Translations under genes and position numbers: made by a program
The notes under the pieces: generated by a model
Seen by the model: the letters and a program-made list of their open reading frames with translations, nothing else
Databases searched by the model: none
What the model was told of the DNA's origin: nothing
Assembly: GCA_965153455.1 (NCBI GenBank)
Contig: OZ234493.1
Coordinates: 7,864,213-7,928,212, forward strand
Length of the DNA stretch: 64,000 nucleotides
Direction of reading: 5' to 3'
Origin: Sphagnum compactum
Taxonomy: Eukaryota > Bryophyta > Sphagnopsida > Sphagnales
Shown: positions 24,850-37,492 of the stretch, piece after piece
Numbering within the stretch: position 1 is the stretch's first letter
Layout: each line of letters opens with the position of its first letter

Positions 24850-27130
24850 AAAGAGTTAAATATCATGTCCCAAGATTAAAGTAAAATCTTTAATTTGAAA
24901 TTTAACATTTCTTCAATTAAAGGTAACCACTTTTTAAACCTAATTCAAGAAGGTGAAGGTAGTAATATGGATGTTGGCTCACCTTGGCTGGGGTCTTGTA
25001 ATTCATTCCTTCACTATATTTGGAATATTTTACTACTTGCCTAACAAAATGGATTGCTTTGGTGCGTATGTGCATTCATGGTTTTGTTTGCTAATCCAAC
25101 GTGTTAAGAACAGTACAAGGAAATATAGGTGCAATAAACTAAACAATTTACTTATTTTCAAATAACAAAAAGATCATTCAATATAATGAATTCATAAATT
25201 AGAACAACGAACAAATGTGTGATGAGCAAATTGGGACCAATAATACTGACCAATTGAAATATGATACCATTTGTTCATGTGTACATTGTTCAATATTAGA
25301 TGTGCATGTTGTTCACATGGACATTGTTCATTTTTTAAATAAGCATATTAATCATTATTATTAATATTAAAAAATTGAACAATCTTTTAATTCATCCATA
25401 ATATTATGGGAATATTTAAAAAGTAGAGCCAAATTTTAATTCACCCATAAATTTTTCAAGATGTTTTATCAAAAGTTAATTTTACTTAATCCACAATCTA
25501 TTGCCTTATCCAATTAACTACCTATTTTAAGCATTACATTTCTAATAAATGGAAACATTCATTAGCCTTTTTTAAAGGAATTAACTAGCATTAATGAAAG
25601 CTTGCCATATTCTTTAAAATGAACTTGGAGAGATTGCAATAGCCTAAGAAAAGCTAATGGACGGTTTAGCAACCCAAGAATGCTTCACAAAACATGGGAA
25701 GAAGCCATAGGTACTTGAACCTCTCATAGACCTGAACATTCATGGGTTTTTTGAAAAGTTTTTTTTTCACAAGGTTAGGTTGACATCAATGTTGTATTAG
25801 TATATCTTTTACCCAGATATACTCACCAGGTATGGGTAAGGTATATCACTTACCTTAACTTATTTTCTTAAAACTAATACACCCTAATGAAACACATACT
25901 CGAAATATATACATATGAAAAAAAAATACTATTAATACCATTGGGTTGTATGTAAGATATACCCATAAAATTAAAGTAAAAAATAAAGAATAATTTTCAT
26001 TATATTTTTAAAACTTCCTATAATTTTGAAGTGTGAACATTTATTATTCTTATGAAATAAATTAAAAATACATACTCATTTTCTTACCCCAACCCTAAAC
26101 CTCTCGTGGATAGTCGCCAAACCCACCCAACTCACAAAATTGGGGGAAAAACCAAGCTCAAAGACCCTAATTTAGACTTATGATGAACTATCTACTATAT
26201 TCCTAAGCAACCCTAAACAATCAAATTTTGGGCTTTTACCATGGTACCAATGTAGGTGCCAGTTCACCCAATGCTAAAGTCGTTCATCACATATTATTTA
26301 AAGGGTATTTTTCTTGGGTTTACTCTTAGTTTGCATCTTGGTTCTTCAAATCATGAGCTCTCCTTTTGCGCTCTTCTTTTGCGCTCTTTTTTGGTCCCAA
26401 CCAATTGGTGTTCTTACAAAATGGTGCCATGTAAATTTAGCTTCAATTTGCCACTTTTTGGTCTTGGACCTTCATTTAAAGGCCATGGGTCCAATCTATG
26501 GCTCTTAGCCAATAGGATTGTTCTATTTCATTGGACCCTGGACCTTGGACTTTCATTTAAACTGACCTTAAATCGTATAAGATCCCTCTCTTTTAAGGAG
26601 TAGGTGTAAGTATCATCCTGCTCCTATGCCTTAAGATTGATGTATGGTTAGTTTCATGCTACCCTTTACCTTATGTTTTACCATTGGTAAAGCCCACTGA
26701 TGAGGGGTATTCTCAAAAATGCAAGGCTAGACTTGGCTATTACTTCCACCTAGGTCACTTGCTTTAGGCATGACCCCATTCTAGGGCAATACTTTAGCCA
26801 TAACCTAGTCTTTGTGGATCATTCTAGAGCATCTGATCTATATGTTGGCTAATGTGAACCAACAGCCACCAATGCACCAATTGACTATTCTGTTTATGGG
26901 ATGGGCTACATATTTTCATCCAGCCTCAGTAAGTCAACTTTTTTTGGTTTTGACCTATGAAGTTTTTTTTGGAGTTGTTTTTTTCTCAACCTTGACCTCC
27001 ATACTGCCTTCCCACCTAGTTACCTTACTGACCTAGCTATCTTATTGACCTAGCTACCCTACAAACTGACATTTTAGCCCTACTTACCAACTAACAACCA
27101 ACCCCGCCCTACCTACCTACCTACCTTTTA
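24850..27130. other. AT-rich intergenic DNA
   Basis: No recognised gene. Frames at 24953-25165 and 26256-26603 (plus) show no motifs. A CTAC microsatellite marks the right end (about 27110-27126). Confidence 0.45.
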
Positions 27131-27139
27131 ATATTTCAC

Positions 27140-28015
27140 TGGCTAGGTTTTTACCTTGTAAGCAAAAGCTTTTATTTCTTCTTGGCTAAACCTTTACTTC
27201 TTGACAAAACTTATATCTCTTTATGGCTAAACCTTTATCTTTTTGCAAACTTTTTATTTATTGGGTAAATTTATTTTTTCTCTACATTTTGATAAAACTT
27301 TTATCTTTCCCTAGCTATATTCTATTTTTCAACAAAATATTTTTACTTCCAAGCTAAACATTAACTCTCAACAAACCTATTTGCTTCCTAATTAAACTTT
27401 TGTCTATTGGCAAAACGTCTTTATTTCTTGGTTAAACCTCGACCTCTTAATTATTCTTAGTTAAATTTTTGCCTATCAATAAAACCTCTTTATTTATTGG
27501 GTAAACCATTGCCTCTCAATAAAACCTTTGCCTGTTATTGGCTAAACCCATATCTTTTAGCAAAATTAATTTTTTACTTAATTAAATTTCCACCTTTTGG
27601 CAAACCCTCTACCTTTTGACAAAACCAATATATTTTCTTGGTTAAACTTCTACCTTTTGACAAAACCTTTTTACTTATTGACTAAACCACTACCTTTCGG
27701 TAAAACCTTTATATATTTCCTAGTTAAACCCTTATTTTTTGACAAAACTCATTTTTTTCTTAGTTAAGTTTCCACCTCTTAACAAAACCCCTTTAGTTCT
27801 TGGTTAAACCTTCACCTCTTAGCAAACCAACATCTTTTCTTGGCTAAATCTTTATATCTTGGCAAAATTAATATATATTTATGGTTAAACTTTCACCTTT
27901 CATCGAAACCTTTTTATTTCTTAATTAAACTTTCAACCAAACCAATATGTTTTCTTAGTTAAACTTCTACCTTTTGACAACACCTTTTTTTTTGGCTAAA
28001 TCACTACCTTTTTGG
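27140..28015. repeat. Degenerate satellite-like array, unit about 40 bp
   Basis: Two phrases alternate for almost 900 bases: TTGGCTAAACCTTTACCT-like and CTTTTGACAAAACC-like, joined by TTTATTTCTT-like linkers. Successive GGCTAAA or GGTTAAA phrases are about 37-41 bases apart, giving about 22 units. The array has strong C/T bias on the plus strand and is diverged and slightly irregular. No open frame spans it. Confidence 0.8.
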
Positions 28016-28319
28016 TATTGCTTTCACACAAGATAATTTTAAAGGTGATGATTATCGTCAATGAAAATATTACGAAAATCAATGCATTCAAGGTTGAATG
28101 GAATTTCAACACACTTTTGAAACAAGTTGGCAATATTTTTTTAATTGATAAATCTCAATAACCCAGCTTAAATGACAATGTAATACCTTCACCTACCATT
28201 AATGAATCGTACTAATTACCCCATATGTAATACATGCATCAATATTATGCCAAAACACACGTTGGACATGACACATGCAATATTTGAATATAAGTGAATT
28301 CTAAATTGGGAAAACATAT

Positions 28320-28620
28320 ATGTATGCAAATATTACATAATTGGTTAATACAACAATGGAAGTTCAGGACCCATATGCATGTATTACATAATCGGCTAAA
28401 AGAACCAATGAAGAATTTGGGAATGTGATGTGGCATGGTGGCAATGTTGCAAAATGTAAAATTTTATGGATGCAAATATTGCATGGTTGGCCAAAAAAAC
28501 CAATGAAAATTTTAGGAGGTTGATGTGGGTATTATAGAGCAAAACATTATAAAATGCAATATGAAATATTGATATGAAAATATTGCATGTCCAAACAAAC
28601 ATTATGTTTATTGTTAATGT
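28320..28620. repeat. Degenerate repeat around ATGCAAATATT-CAT phrases
   Basis: The phrase ATGCAAATATTACATAATTGG recurs in variant form at about 28323, 28375 and 28469. At the last two sites it is followed by AACCAATGAA and GATGTGG segments, giving a unit of about 94 bases with a shorter first interval. Confidence 0.55.
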
Positions 28621-29139
28621 TTGATATTATTTGTCTAACTAACACAACAAATTTTGAATTTGGAAAGAGGAAATATTTACATGAATTAATGTAAAATTTG
28701 ACGTAAACTTGAAATTCAAAAATCCATTAGGATCTTTTACAAACCATTCACATGTCATTGGTTGCTAAAATACCAAATGGCATAATCTAACATTTAGTTT
28801 TTTATGTACACATAAACTACATGCAAAATGCACCAAACCATAAAAACTATGTTCCAAAAAATGCAACTCAACAAACCCATGTTAAACCCATGACGACATG
28901 TAACTCCCTCTCCATAGAAAATCCCTTTCTATTGCTAACCTCCTCATCCATAATGTCACAAACTTGGTGGTAAACTATAACTACTTTAGTCACATTTGTA
29001 ATATGGTGATATGTGCACAATTGTTGCTGCTAGATGTGAAAATGAATTATGTTGACCACAAACTCATCTTTGGTGGTTTTGCAAAATCGAATTCACAAAT
29101 ACAAATATGCATTACTAAATAAAGGTTTCAAGCTTCTAT

Positions 29140-29440
29140 TAGTAAATAAAATAAAATAAAATAAAAGATAACCCACAAACATAATATATATAAACAAAAA
29201 AGAACACACAAACTCAAAAAAATCAAAACCAAAGTAAAGGACATAATTTTAAAAAAAATTAAAATGCACAAATAGGGGGTAAAAAAACCAAAAAACAAAC
29301 AAACAAAAAAAAAAAAAAGTTTTGAATTTTTTTTATTAAAAACAAAACAAAACAAAACAAGAGAAAACCAAAAGAAAAATTTAAAAACAATGCAAGGAAC
29401 AAACCCAAACAAAACAAAACAAAAAAATAAAAAATCTCAC
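29140..29440. repeat. A-rich low-complexity tract (AAAAT/AAAAC repeats)
   Basis: Runs of AAAAT at the left and AAAAC at the right, with a poly-A stretch of about 15 in between. Hydrophobic Phe and Leu frames on the minus strand are artefacts of the poly-T complement. Confidence 0.85.
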
Positions 29441-29994
29441 TTGAAAAGCTATTGAACTTCATTGCATTTTTGTAACAAGTCTTGTTGTTGAAACCCATCT
29501 CCACATTGCATTGGATTTTGTTTCAAACCAAAGTTCCCAATCTGTTACAACAAATTACAATCTTTCTCCAAACCTTTTCCCCATATGGGACACTAATAAG
29601 AAAAAAATAAAAAATACATTAGTAAAAATATATGGTGCAATATATTGGTTGTTGGGTTAAAATTATAAGTCAATTAGTTAAAAAATAGGGTACATTTTAT
29701 TCAAATAATCAATTTAATTAATATAAGGTATGTAATAATGTAAAATAATGGATTAATGTAAAATAATCAATTTAATTAATATATGATGGTTTTAATATGT
29801 ATATATTAGATAATTAGATAATATATAGGTTGGAAATTTATCTAATAAACCCCCCTAAAAATGGTCATTTGACACATGTAAATCCAAAACTTTACATTAA
29901 ATGTCCCCCCAAGACCCTTTCTTGTTCCAAACTAAAGTTCCAAACACATACTCCTCAAACCTTTTTCTTATTCCAACTAGAAGTCTCAACACAC

Positions 29995-30140
29995 ATGAAA
30001 GAGAAAAGAAAAAAATAAGGAGAAAGAAAAAAAAAAACAAGAAAAATAAGGAGGAAGAAAAAAAAAGGATTAAAAAAAAAAAAAAACAACCAAGGAGAAA
30101 AAGAAGAAAAAACAACCAAGAATAAAAACGAGAAAGGGGA
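29995..30140. repeat. Purine-rich low-complexity tract
   Basis: An almost uninterrupted run of A and G with few C or T. The Lys, Arg and Glu frames on the plus strand and the Phe/Leu/Ser frames on the minus strand result from this composition. Confidence 0.85.
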
Positions 30141-30849
30141 AATAGGTTTGTGAGGGCAGGAAAATAAAAGAGGGCAATGAAAAAGTGGGGAATTTTTTAA
30201 AAATAAAGCTTCATCCACCCAATAAAACCCACAACAGGTTATGTTGGATTAATGCGTTGGTGGGTGCTAAATCATTCCAACCTTATGTGTTGACATCTAA
30301 ACCATTATTAGAACATACATTTTAGAATGGTGCATTACAAGATTGTAGTTTGCCAACTTGGAATATTACAAAAATAATAATATCCCAACTCAAAGAATTA
30401 TACATAAGGAAGTGCCAAAATAATTCACAACACCTAATCACTTACGAGAAAATGTGCCCTAGCATAAAGGCCCTTTCAATAAAAAAACAATATGACCCCA
30501 AAGTTTTGCAAACCCCAAATTTTTTGTTGTTGCCCTACAACACATATCTAAAACCCAAACTATATTCACCTATGTTATGTTTTCATTTTTCTAGCAAGTC
30601 CAAAACCCAATGGCTTTGGAACCTAAAGCTTACATTGCTCAAATTTTTATTAAGGAAGATTACAACTTATAACATGGTAATTTCATTACATTGTAGTTGA
30701 CTAATGACATATTGCAAAGATTTGAGGGAGTTAATCATTGCACAATGAAAAAACAAAGGATAAAATTTCCACAAACTTACGAATCCAAAATGTTTATAAA
30801 CTTCATATCCATCATTATAGTTCATCAACATTGAAATAACTAACTACAT

Positions 30850-33190
30850 TCAACATAGTATCATTTTCATCAACAATTCTTGCCTCTTTTGTGAATAATT
30901 CATCAATGGATTGCCCTTCTTAATCCATGCATCAACTTACCAATTTTTCATAATCATGACGAATTTGTTAAGGTTATCAACTCCTAATTTACAAGGTCAC
31001 ATGCTTGTTAACGTTCAAGTTATATTAAAGATTATTTTAGACTCAATCTAAGACCTAGGACTCTAAAAAATCTATCAAGCAACAGAAAATTTGTTTGGAA
31101 TCTATATTTTATGGGATTTCCAATAGGTTGGGGGTAATAAACAATCTTTAGGTTTCACATGGAAATGTTGAAATAAAAACAACCTGTTTTTTAACAACCC
31201 ACACAAAGTAGCCTCATTTGATGTCATTATTCCAAAAACATATTCATCATCATCAACCATAAGTGGTTCAATAGGGCCAACAATGCTAGGATTTTGGAAT
31301 TGAAAATCAACCATTAGTAGTGGCATCAAAGTCTTGTTGTCAGATTCCACCACTATACGATCATTTTTGCCTTCCCTACAAATATTTTCACCACATCAAG
31401 AGATTTATAGTGCAAATCCAACATCAATGCCAACATGTTATGAGCCTTGCTAACATTGTAAGTGGATGAAAATGACAAAAATGGAACCAAGATTGCAATG
31501 ACTTTTGCCATCATACACATGTGCACAATGCTTGCAATTCAGAATCAAACTTTCCCTTCACAAAATCAGTGGGGTTGGTCTCAAATTGTTCAATTTCACT
31601 TTGCAAACACACACTCATTGAAAATGTAGCACTTAAGGCATCAAAGACTAACCAATAACCTCAAGTTTGGTTTTAAATATATTGGTTTACAATGGGAAAC
31701 ATAGTTTCACAAATTGTTTTAAAAATTGTCCATGTTTGGGCATCTAACACACGACCATGTAACTCTAAAGTTTCTTGCTTCCCATAACAAAACTTAATGG
31801 CATCCCAATATTCTAGGGCTTTTTGGAAGAGAATCACCTTATTATTAGCAAACATAATTTTCAATGAGGGTTCAATTTTTTATGGTTGAGATTTGCATCA
31901 AGGCATGCCTTTTTCCATTCATTATGTCATTTGCAAGACTTTTTAATCTAGGTACTTGCTTTCTGTATGGAAGTTCAAATGGCATTCAAATTGACCTCTC
32001 CAAAACCAAGGCGTACATTTGCATCATTGCAAACATATTGACATGTTTTGTTGAAAGTGTGGCCAAAGCAAGACCCTTGCCAAGGAGCTACAAGTCCCAA
32101 AGGATTATATCTAACCACATAATTGAAAGCTTATGCAAAGGTGGACAAATTGCCACCCTCATTCTTCACAGGTGCAATCAATCTGTCCAACAAATTGCAA
32201 GATGACATTAGATATTTCACCTACATTGCCATTGTAACTTCAACCATGTTAGTGGTTTCAAACAATCTTGTTGTCACATGGCAAGGTACCCATTGTGAGT
32301 TAATGAAATTCATCACAAGTGTAAATGTGTCATGTCCAACTCTAAACATCCACAAATCACAAGAAACATATTCTAGACAAAAGAATCCAAAGTCGTCACA
32401 TATTGTTCCATGGTTTTGACCACCAATGAAGGGATGGCATGTCAAACCATTTGTTTCTAGTTGGAAACACAACTCATGGATTTTGATCCATGACCAAACA
32501 CTTCAACCATTGATTTTTCACAATAGAAATAAGCATATAGCCTTTAGCAACAAAGAATAAATCTTCCACAAACTTCTTTATTGTGCATCCTCCTTCTTGT
32601 AAGAATTAATACTCCCAAAATGGTATGTGATGGCCCCATACCCAACATTGATTTTGGACTTGGATTTTCCTCAATGTTGCTCTTTTGTTGCAACAAATAT
32701 ATTGGAACTCTTCTATCATGCCAAGTGGCTAGAGGCTTAAACAATTTATTTTTCTTCATAGAGATAATCCCATGCTATTGGTTATATGTGAATCACATTT
32801 TTTTGTTTCTTAATGGTATTGTTAGAACTATGCATATGGGGGACATAATGAGAATTCACACAACGCATGTTTTGAACGTTAATAGGATTTGGCTTATTGT
32901 TGTTGTTAACCACCAAAAAATGCCAAGGTAGAAAAACATGTGTTGAAAGATCCATGACTTAAAATTCAAGGTCATTTGAGTTTTAAATAACTCCTATGCA
33001 ACTTCTATTTCCAAGTCCAAGGCGCTTGGTGTTACAATGCTTTCAAAAATAGAGGGCATGCTAGGTGTTGAACTGAATCAACCATTGGCCTTGAATCCTT
33101 AACTAACCCCATATCCAAATCACCAACACAATCATAATCATTATCTTGCAAAAGGTCATCATTCAAATTAAATGCATTAATATTTGCCAT
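30850..33190 (-). pseudogene. hAT-superfamily transposase pseudogene
   Basis: Starting from an ATG at 33190, the minus strand can be read in broken frames through hAT transposase landmarks. These include a segment resembling FDLWMS-type catalytic region sequence (CDDFGFFCLEYVSCDLWMF), DTFTLVMNFINSQWVPCHV, then VKNEGGNLSTFA and CFGHTFNKTCQYVCND. Next come ALEYWDAIKFCYGKQETLEL and DAQTWTIFKTICETMFPIV. Near the end lies the C-terminal dimerisation-type stretch QIESK with LGVDNLNKFVMIMKNW. At least ten stops and frameshifts interrupt it, so it is dead. Full hAT transposases cut and paste elements flanked by short inverted ends and an 8-bp target duplication, neither of which I could place here. 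Tandem 202-base repeats lie just upstream at 33278-33720 and could be subterminal sequence. Confidence 0.75.
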
Positions 33191-33277
33191 TTACACTTTG
33201 AGCTTATGGGGGAAAAAAATAGAACTTTAGAAGTTAAATGAATTCAAATATTATAGAACAAAACTAGAACTGGATTA

Positions 33278-33720
33278 TGGTTTTTGGGAAATTGTTGTTG
33301 ATGGTAAGTACAAACATATCCTTAATTGGGATAATGGGCCAACCTAACACACTCAAGGCTTTTGCAACATTCTAGTGTAAAAAAAGGTCACCTCAAGGTC
33401 ATTATGAAGACATAAGAATTAAAACAATATAAGGAAAGGACAAGTGACACAAATGCATTCTAAAGATTACAATAGAATCTGGGTTTTGGGAAGTTGGTGA
33501 TTGCAAGCATGACAAATAGAATCCTAATTGGGATATCGAAACAACCTAACCCACTAAAAGCTTCTACAACACTCTAATGTAAAAAACAATCACCTCAAGG
33601 TCAATCTAAAGACACAAGACTTGAAACAATCTAAGGAAGGGACAAGGAACACATATGCACTTTAAAGCATAATTTTGTTAAGGATTCTATGATTTTGCAA
33701 CATTCTAATGTAGAAAACAA
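33278..33720. repeat. Direct repeat with 202-base period
   Basis: TTTTGGGAA at 33282 recurs at 33484, and TCTAGTGTAAAAA at 33371 recurs as TCTAATGTAAAAA at 33573. Both intervals are 202 bases, and a CACCTCAAGGTCA segment follows in each copy. A shorter third partial copy (TCTAATGTAGAAAAC) is at about 33704. Confidence 0.8.
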
Positions 33721-33729
33721 TAAACTCAA

Positions 33730-35250
33730 AACTCAAGATAGAAACAACAAGCAACAATAACCTTCAAACACTCATATGCACCTCAAAACTCAAGACAAAA
33801 GCAATAAGCAACAAGATGTGTACATTCATTTTACAACAAAAGAAAGGACCTTATTCCACTTTCCTATGGAATTTTATTTAGCTCTAAAAGATAGAGGATT
33901 GAGAACACAATTAAAGCAAACAAATCCCCATGCAACTTTTCCCCACTCTAGCTCCAAATTTGTCTTTTCTCCTTCCACTCCTTGAGTTGACACTCACAAT
34001 GACATTCAAAGGATAAAAATGACAACCATTGAAGAGCTAGCACCCTTGAGAAGATCTATCCTTATTCACTAACAAGCCCAATGTTGTTGAAAGCCAAGAG
34101 GGAGCCCTTAGAGTGTGAGCGAAATCAATGTAGGGTTTTAAGTATTAGGTTACCTAGACGGATGAAATGGTTTAAATGAAAAATGGATGAAAATGAAATG
34201 AATAAGCGACTTGGGTATAATTTAGTTGTCCCACCAAGGATATATAGGTAGGGTGTTATTTTTTTGAAAGTAATACCCGGAAAGCAGGGTATGTGTGGGT
34301 ATCAAAATTTCTGATACTTGGCCAGGTAGGCTCATGCCTCATCATGCCAATGTATTAACAATACCCAGATCTGGCAGGTAGGTTATACAGTACCTGGAAC
34401 TAGACCGAGGCTGATAATCGGGTCAAAAAGCAACAACCAGCCAACTCCGAACTGAACCCAAGTTCCTCCTTAATCACTTAATGGATATCTCTGGTATATA
34501 AATAACAAATAATAATTTAGAATTTCATTTTCTTCTTGTGCAATTATTGGTTTAGTTGCAAATTTAGTGTTTGTTAATAATATATAAGCTTTTAGTTATA
34601 TTATGAAACAAGGTAAATTTGAACTGTAAATTATAATTAAATCTAAAATAAAATTTTGCAAACATCATAAAATATTGCACCTAAGTTTTATTTAGGAACC
34701 CTTCATTCAAATGGCAGCAGAGTAAAACTGAAAACCAGCTCTTCTTCCTCAGAAAGATGGTCCCTGGCCATGCACATCTTAAACCTGGATCTTTCTCCAT
34801 TGAAAGAAAGAATTGCCCTGAACAGGAAGCAAAACCAGAACAGAAGAACAATCTGAGCTAAGTGAGCTAAGTACCAAGGGCTTGCTTTTTTGAATTGCTG
34901 TTTAACAAGCTCTGGGTATGTATGCGCCAGATTTATGAAGAATTTGCACTAAATGTCATCATGTCTGGCACTAATATCACTGGATTTGAATGGCACTAGC
35001 TGAGCCCAAGCAGTTAATTTTTTAAAAGCTTTTTTGTCTTTAGTAGACTAGCTTCCATATCAATAAGCTGCCATTGAAAAACAAGATTATCATTCAAAAA
35101 TCCCAACTGACAAGCTTTCAGTGAAGACATTATGATACCCATCATAAGGGGGATTAGAATTTAGGACTTATATAATTACTAAGTACATCTCAGAGTCCTT
35201 TTGCATTATGTAGCAGGAGTGAAGACCATAGGAATTAGAGTTTAACAATT
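33730..35250. other. Intergenic region, no gene
   Basis: Includes a short stretch at 34255-34460 with repeated GGTA, TACC and GGGTA phrases able to form small hairpins. Otherwise it is AT-rich without a supported gene. Confidence 0.45.
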
Positions 35251-35254
35251 TCTT

Positions 35255-35504
35255 GAACTGGATCCCAGACCTAATCAACTGAGCTGGATCCCAGACCTCA
35301 TTAACTGATCTCTTAATTAAGTGATCTGGATCCCACATCTAACTCATGGATCTGGATCCCATACCTAATTAATTGATGGGGATCCCAGACCTAATTAAGT
35401 GATCTGGATCCCAGACCTAATTAATTGATCAGGATCCCAGACCCAATTAATTGATCTGGATCCCAGACCTAATTAATTGATCTGGATCCCAGACCTAATT
35501 AATA
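35255..35504. repeat. 26-bp minisatellite with GGATCC in each unit
   Basis: Nine full units plus one shortened unit (16 bases) of a GATCTGGATCCCAGACCTAA-type sequence followed by TTAATT. The last four units are nearly identical and the leftmost units more diverged. Almost every unit holds GGATCC, the BamHI site. Confidence 0.93.
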
Positions 35505-35654
35505 GATAACTTCCCACCCTTTTTTCCCTTGGAATTCCCAACATTTCAAATTTCAGTCAGCATTTATACTTGTTACACTATAATACAACTTATTACAAGC
35601 CTTCGTCAAGCTTGCATGCATGATGGATCATAGCTTGATAGACCATTCATGGTT

Positions 35655-35655
<1 letters not shown>

Positions 35656-35687
<32 letters not shown>
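35656..35687. repeat. (TC)n microsatellite
   Basis: A TC run of about 32 bases. The minus-strand frame across it has an Arg-Glu run and is not a gene. Confidence 0.95.
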
Positions 35688-35690
<3 letters not shown>

Positions 35691-36112
35691 AGCAATCCAA
35701 TGCAAAACAGGATATTATTCACTCTGAGTTGCACAATCAATGATCCTCTCTGGGTGGTGTGGGGGGACCTAATATCTTTTCCCACCTGCTTGATACAAGG
35801 GGTCCAGTTATGAAAACTATTCACAAAAAGTTCCAAGCTTCTTATCCTTGTCCATAGGACTATTCCAAAAATGACCTTGGCTCTCTTGACTCAAGCCTAG
35901 GGGTCTGTCTTCAAGAGATAGTTCTATACCATGGGTTTTTAGGGCATTGGCAAAAAAGACTCTTTTTTTTTTTTTTTTCAATTCCATATGCAGGTCCAAG
36001 AAAACAAAAGGTGGGAGGAGGAAGGGGATGAGCCGAAACTAAATATTAAAACATTGTCTGCAAATTTCTATGAGTTTGGAAGTTGAAAACAAATTGGGTG
36101 GAGAAGTGGTAT

Positions 36113-36202
36113 GTAAGGCCCTCAGACGGGCATGTCGAGACTGCCCTCAGCTGCCTCCAGTGGGTCCCTTATACTGGTAAAGTGCTTGTCCAAGGGCCTT
36201 AC
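36113..36202. mobile_element. Small MITE-like element with GTAAGGCCCT ends
   Basis: Begins GTAAGGCCCT and ends AGGGCCTTAC, a perfect 10-base terminal inverted repeat enclosing about 70 bases. The ends match those of the element at 15956-16061 (GTAAGGCC). The right flank continues GTGTGTGTAAGGAC, similar to phrases flanking the repeats near 14.3 kb. No certain target duplication is visible. Confidence 0.5.
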
Positions 36203-37335
36203 CGTGTGTGTAAGGACTAATCACCACCCAGAAATGCACAAAGAAAAACTGATGGGCCCTTATGAAAATGTAAGAGCCCACCTAGAAACATAAGATGACC
36301 TCCTTTGTTGCCTTAACCTTACATTGCATTTATTTAACTTAAAATATGGATACTCTTTTTTTTGGGTACTTTGCATACAAGTTCCCTAAATTGTAATTCA
36401 GTAGTGTTCAAATTTATTATTAAAATAACAATTCCCTTCTAGATTTGGTACACTTCAAAGTAAGGATATCTTGTTGCGTAATAATCCTAATTGCAAATAG
36501 CTGTAACTCGTATGAGGCCACTTTCATTTTTAAAGTTTAAATGTCATCGCTTCTGACCAATGTAACAACAAATTTCAAGCATTTGTGGAGTTTCTAGTTC
36601 TTAACAAAATCATCTTGAAAGAGCTAAAACGCACATTAACTTTTATCTAAGTTTTTAAAGTTTTGTTTTTGTTTTCAAGTGAAGTTCATAAGCATTCTAG
36701 TGAAGCATTAATTGGCACTAGAACCCAAAGTTCAAGAAGGAAGATTGAGAGGAAGAGTTTGATTAAACTATATATATATATATAATGAAAAAATTAATTC
36801 TTTTGTTGGGTTCAACAATTATTAGTCCTACAAGTTACAAGGTATTTCAATAAAAGTTTGTTTTCACATATTACACCATTTTTCATGAAACCAAACTTGA
36901 CATTTACACTCACATTCTACACAAGCATTCTATACTTGAACTTAATGTGGGACAATTTTAGATTTTGCAATCTCATTTTCTTTGAAGCACATAGTACTAG
37001 TGTAAATGCTTGATCATCCAAATATACCACCTATACATTCGATATGCAAAATCTACATCCATGCAAATTAGAGCCCACAAACAATAGTTGTAATTGGTAG
37101 GTAATGCAACAAAGGGTTATAGATATGAAAAAGCAAAAGGGCCATACTTTTATATTATACCCTTGCTTCAGAGAATATTTTGTTAGCCAATGGTAGATTC
37201 TATTAGCATGGGGCAATTTTTTTTCTTGGAGCCCTTGATTTCAAAGTCCATACTAGAGGGTTTTTGATTTTGCTCATGGGATTTTTATTCTAAGCAAGGG
37301 TAGGAGTTCCATATTTTATATTTCATGGTCTACCC
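36203..37335. other. AT-rich intergenic DNA
   Basis: No supported gene. A TA run of 14-16 bases lies near 36771-36784. Confidence 0.45.
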
Positions 37336-37341
37336 ATTTCA

Positions 37342-37492
37342 TTGGGAACTTTGCATAGGAACAAATGGAATTGGAAAAGTATGGCCACATGAATGCATGT
37401 TCACAATGGAAATTTGTTTGTGTTCACATGGAAATTTTGTGTGTGAACACATATTCTTTCCATTTCCATGTGTTCCCTTGCAAAGTTCCCAA
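37342..37492. mobile_element. Hairpin MITE-like element, about 43-bp inverted ends
   Basis: The left arm (37342 to about 37384, starting TTGGGAACTTTGCA) is repeated in inverted, about nine-tenths identical form at the right end (about 37450-37492, ending TGCAAAGTTCCCAA). The interior is also partly palindromic, with GTTCACA and TGTGAAC phrases. The whole 151 bases could fold into one long hairpin, which explains the open frames on both strands. No target duplication was certain. Confidence 0.65.

Noticed and set aside
29128-29504. Hydrophobic minus-strand frames resembling membrane proteins
   Set aside because: They are translations of the complement of A-rich low-complexity sequence.
29830-30218. 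Lys/Arg-rich and Phe-rich frames
   Set aside because: Produced by a purine-only tract on one strand.
35255-35504. Possible CRISPR-like array
   Set aside because: The units are contiguous with no unique spacers, so it is a minisatellite. The same holds for the 27-bp repeat at 40337-40456.
35606-35836. Frame with an Arg-Glu run
   Set aside because: The run is the translation of the TC microsatellite.
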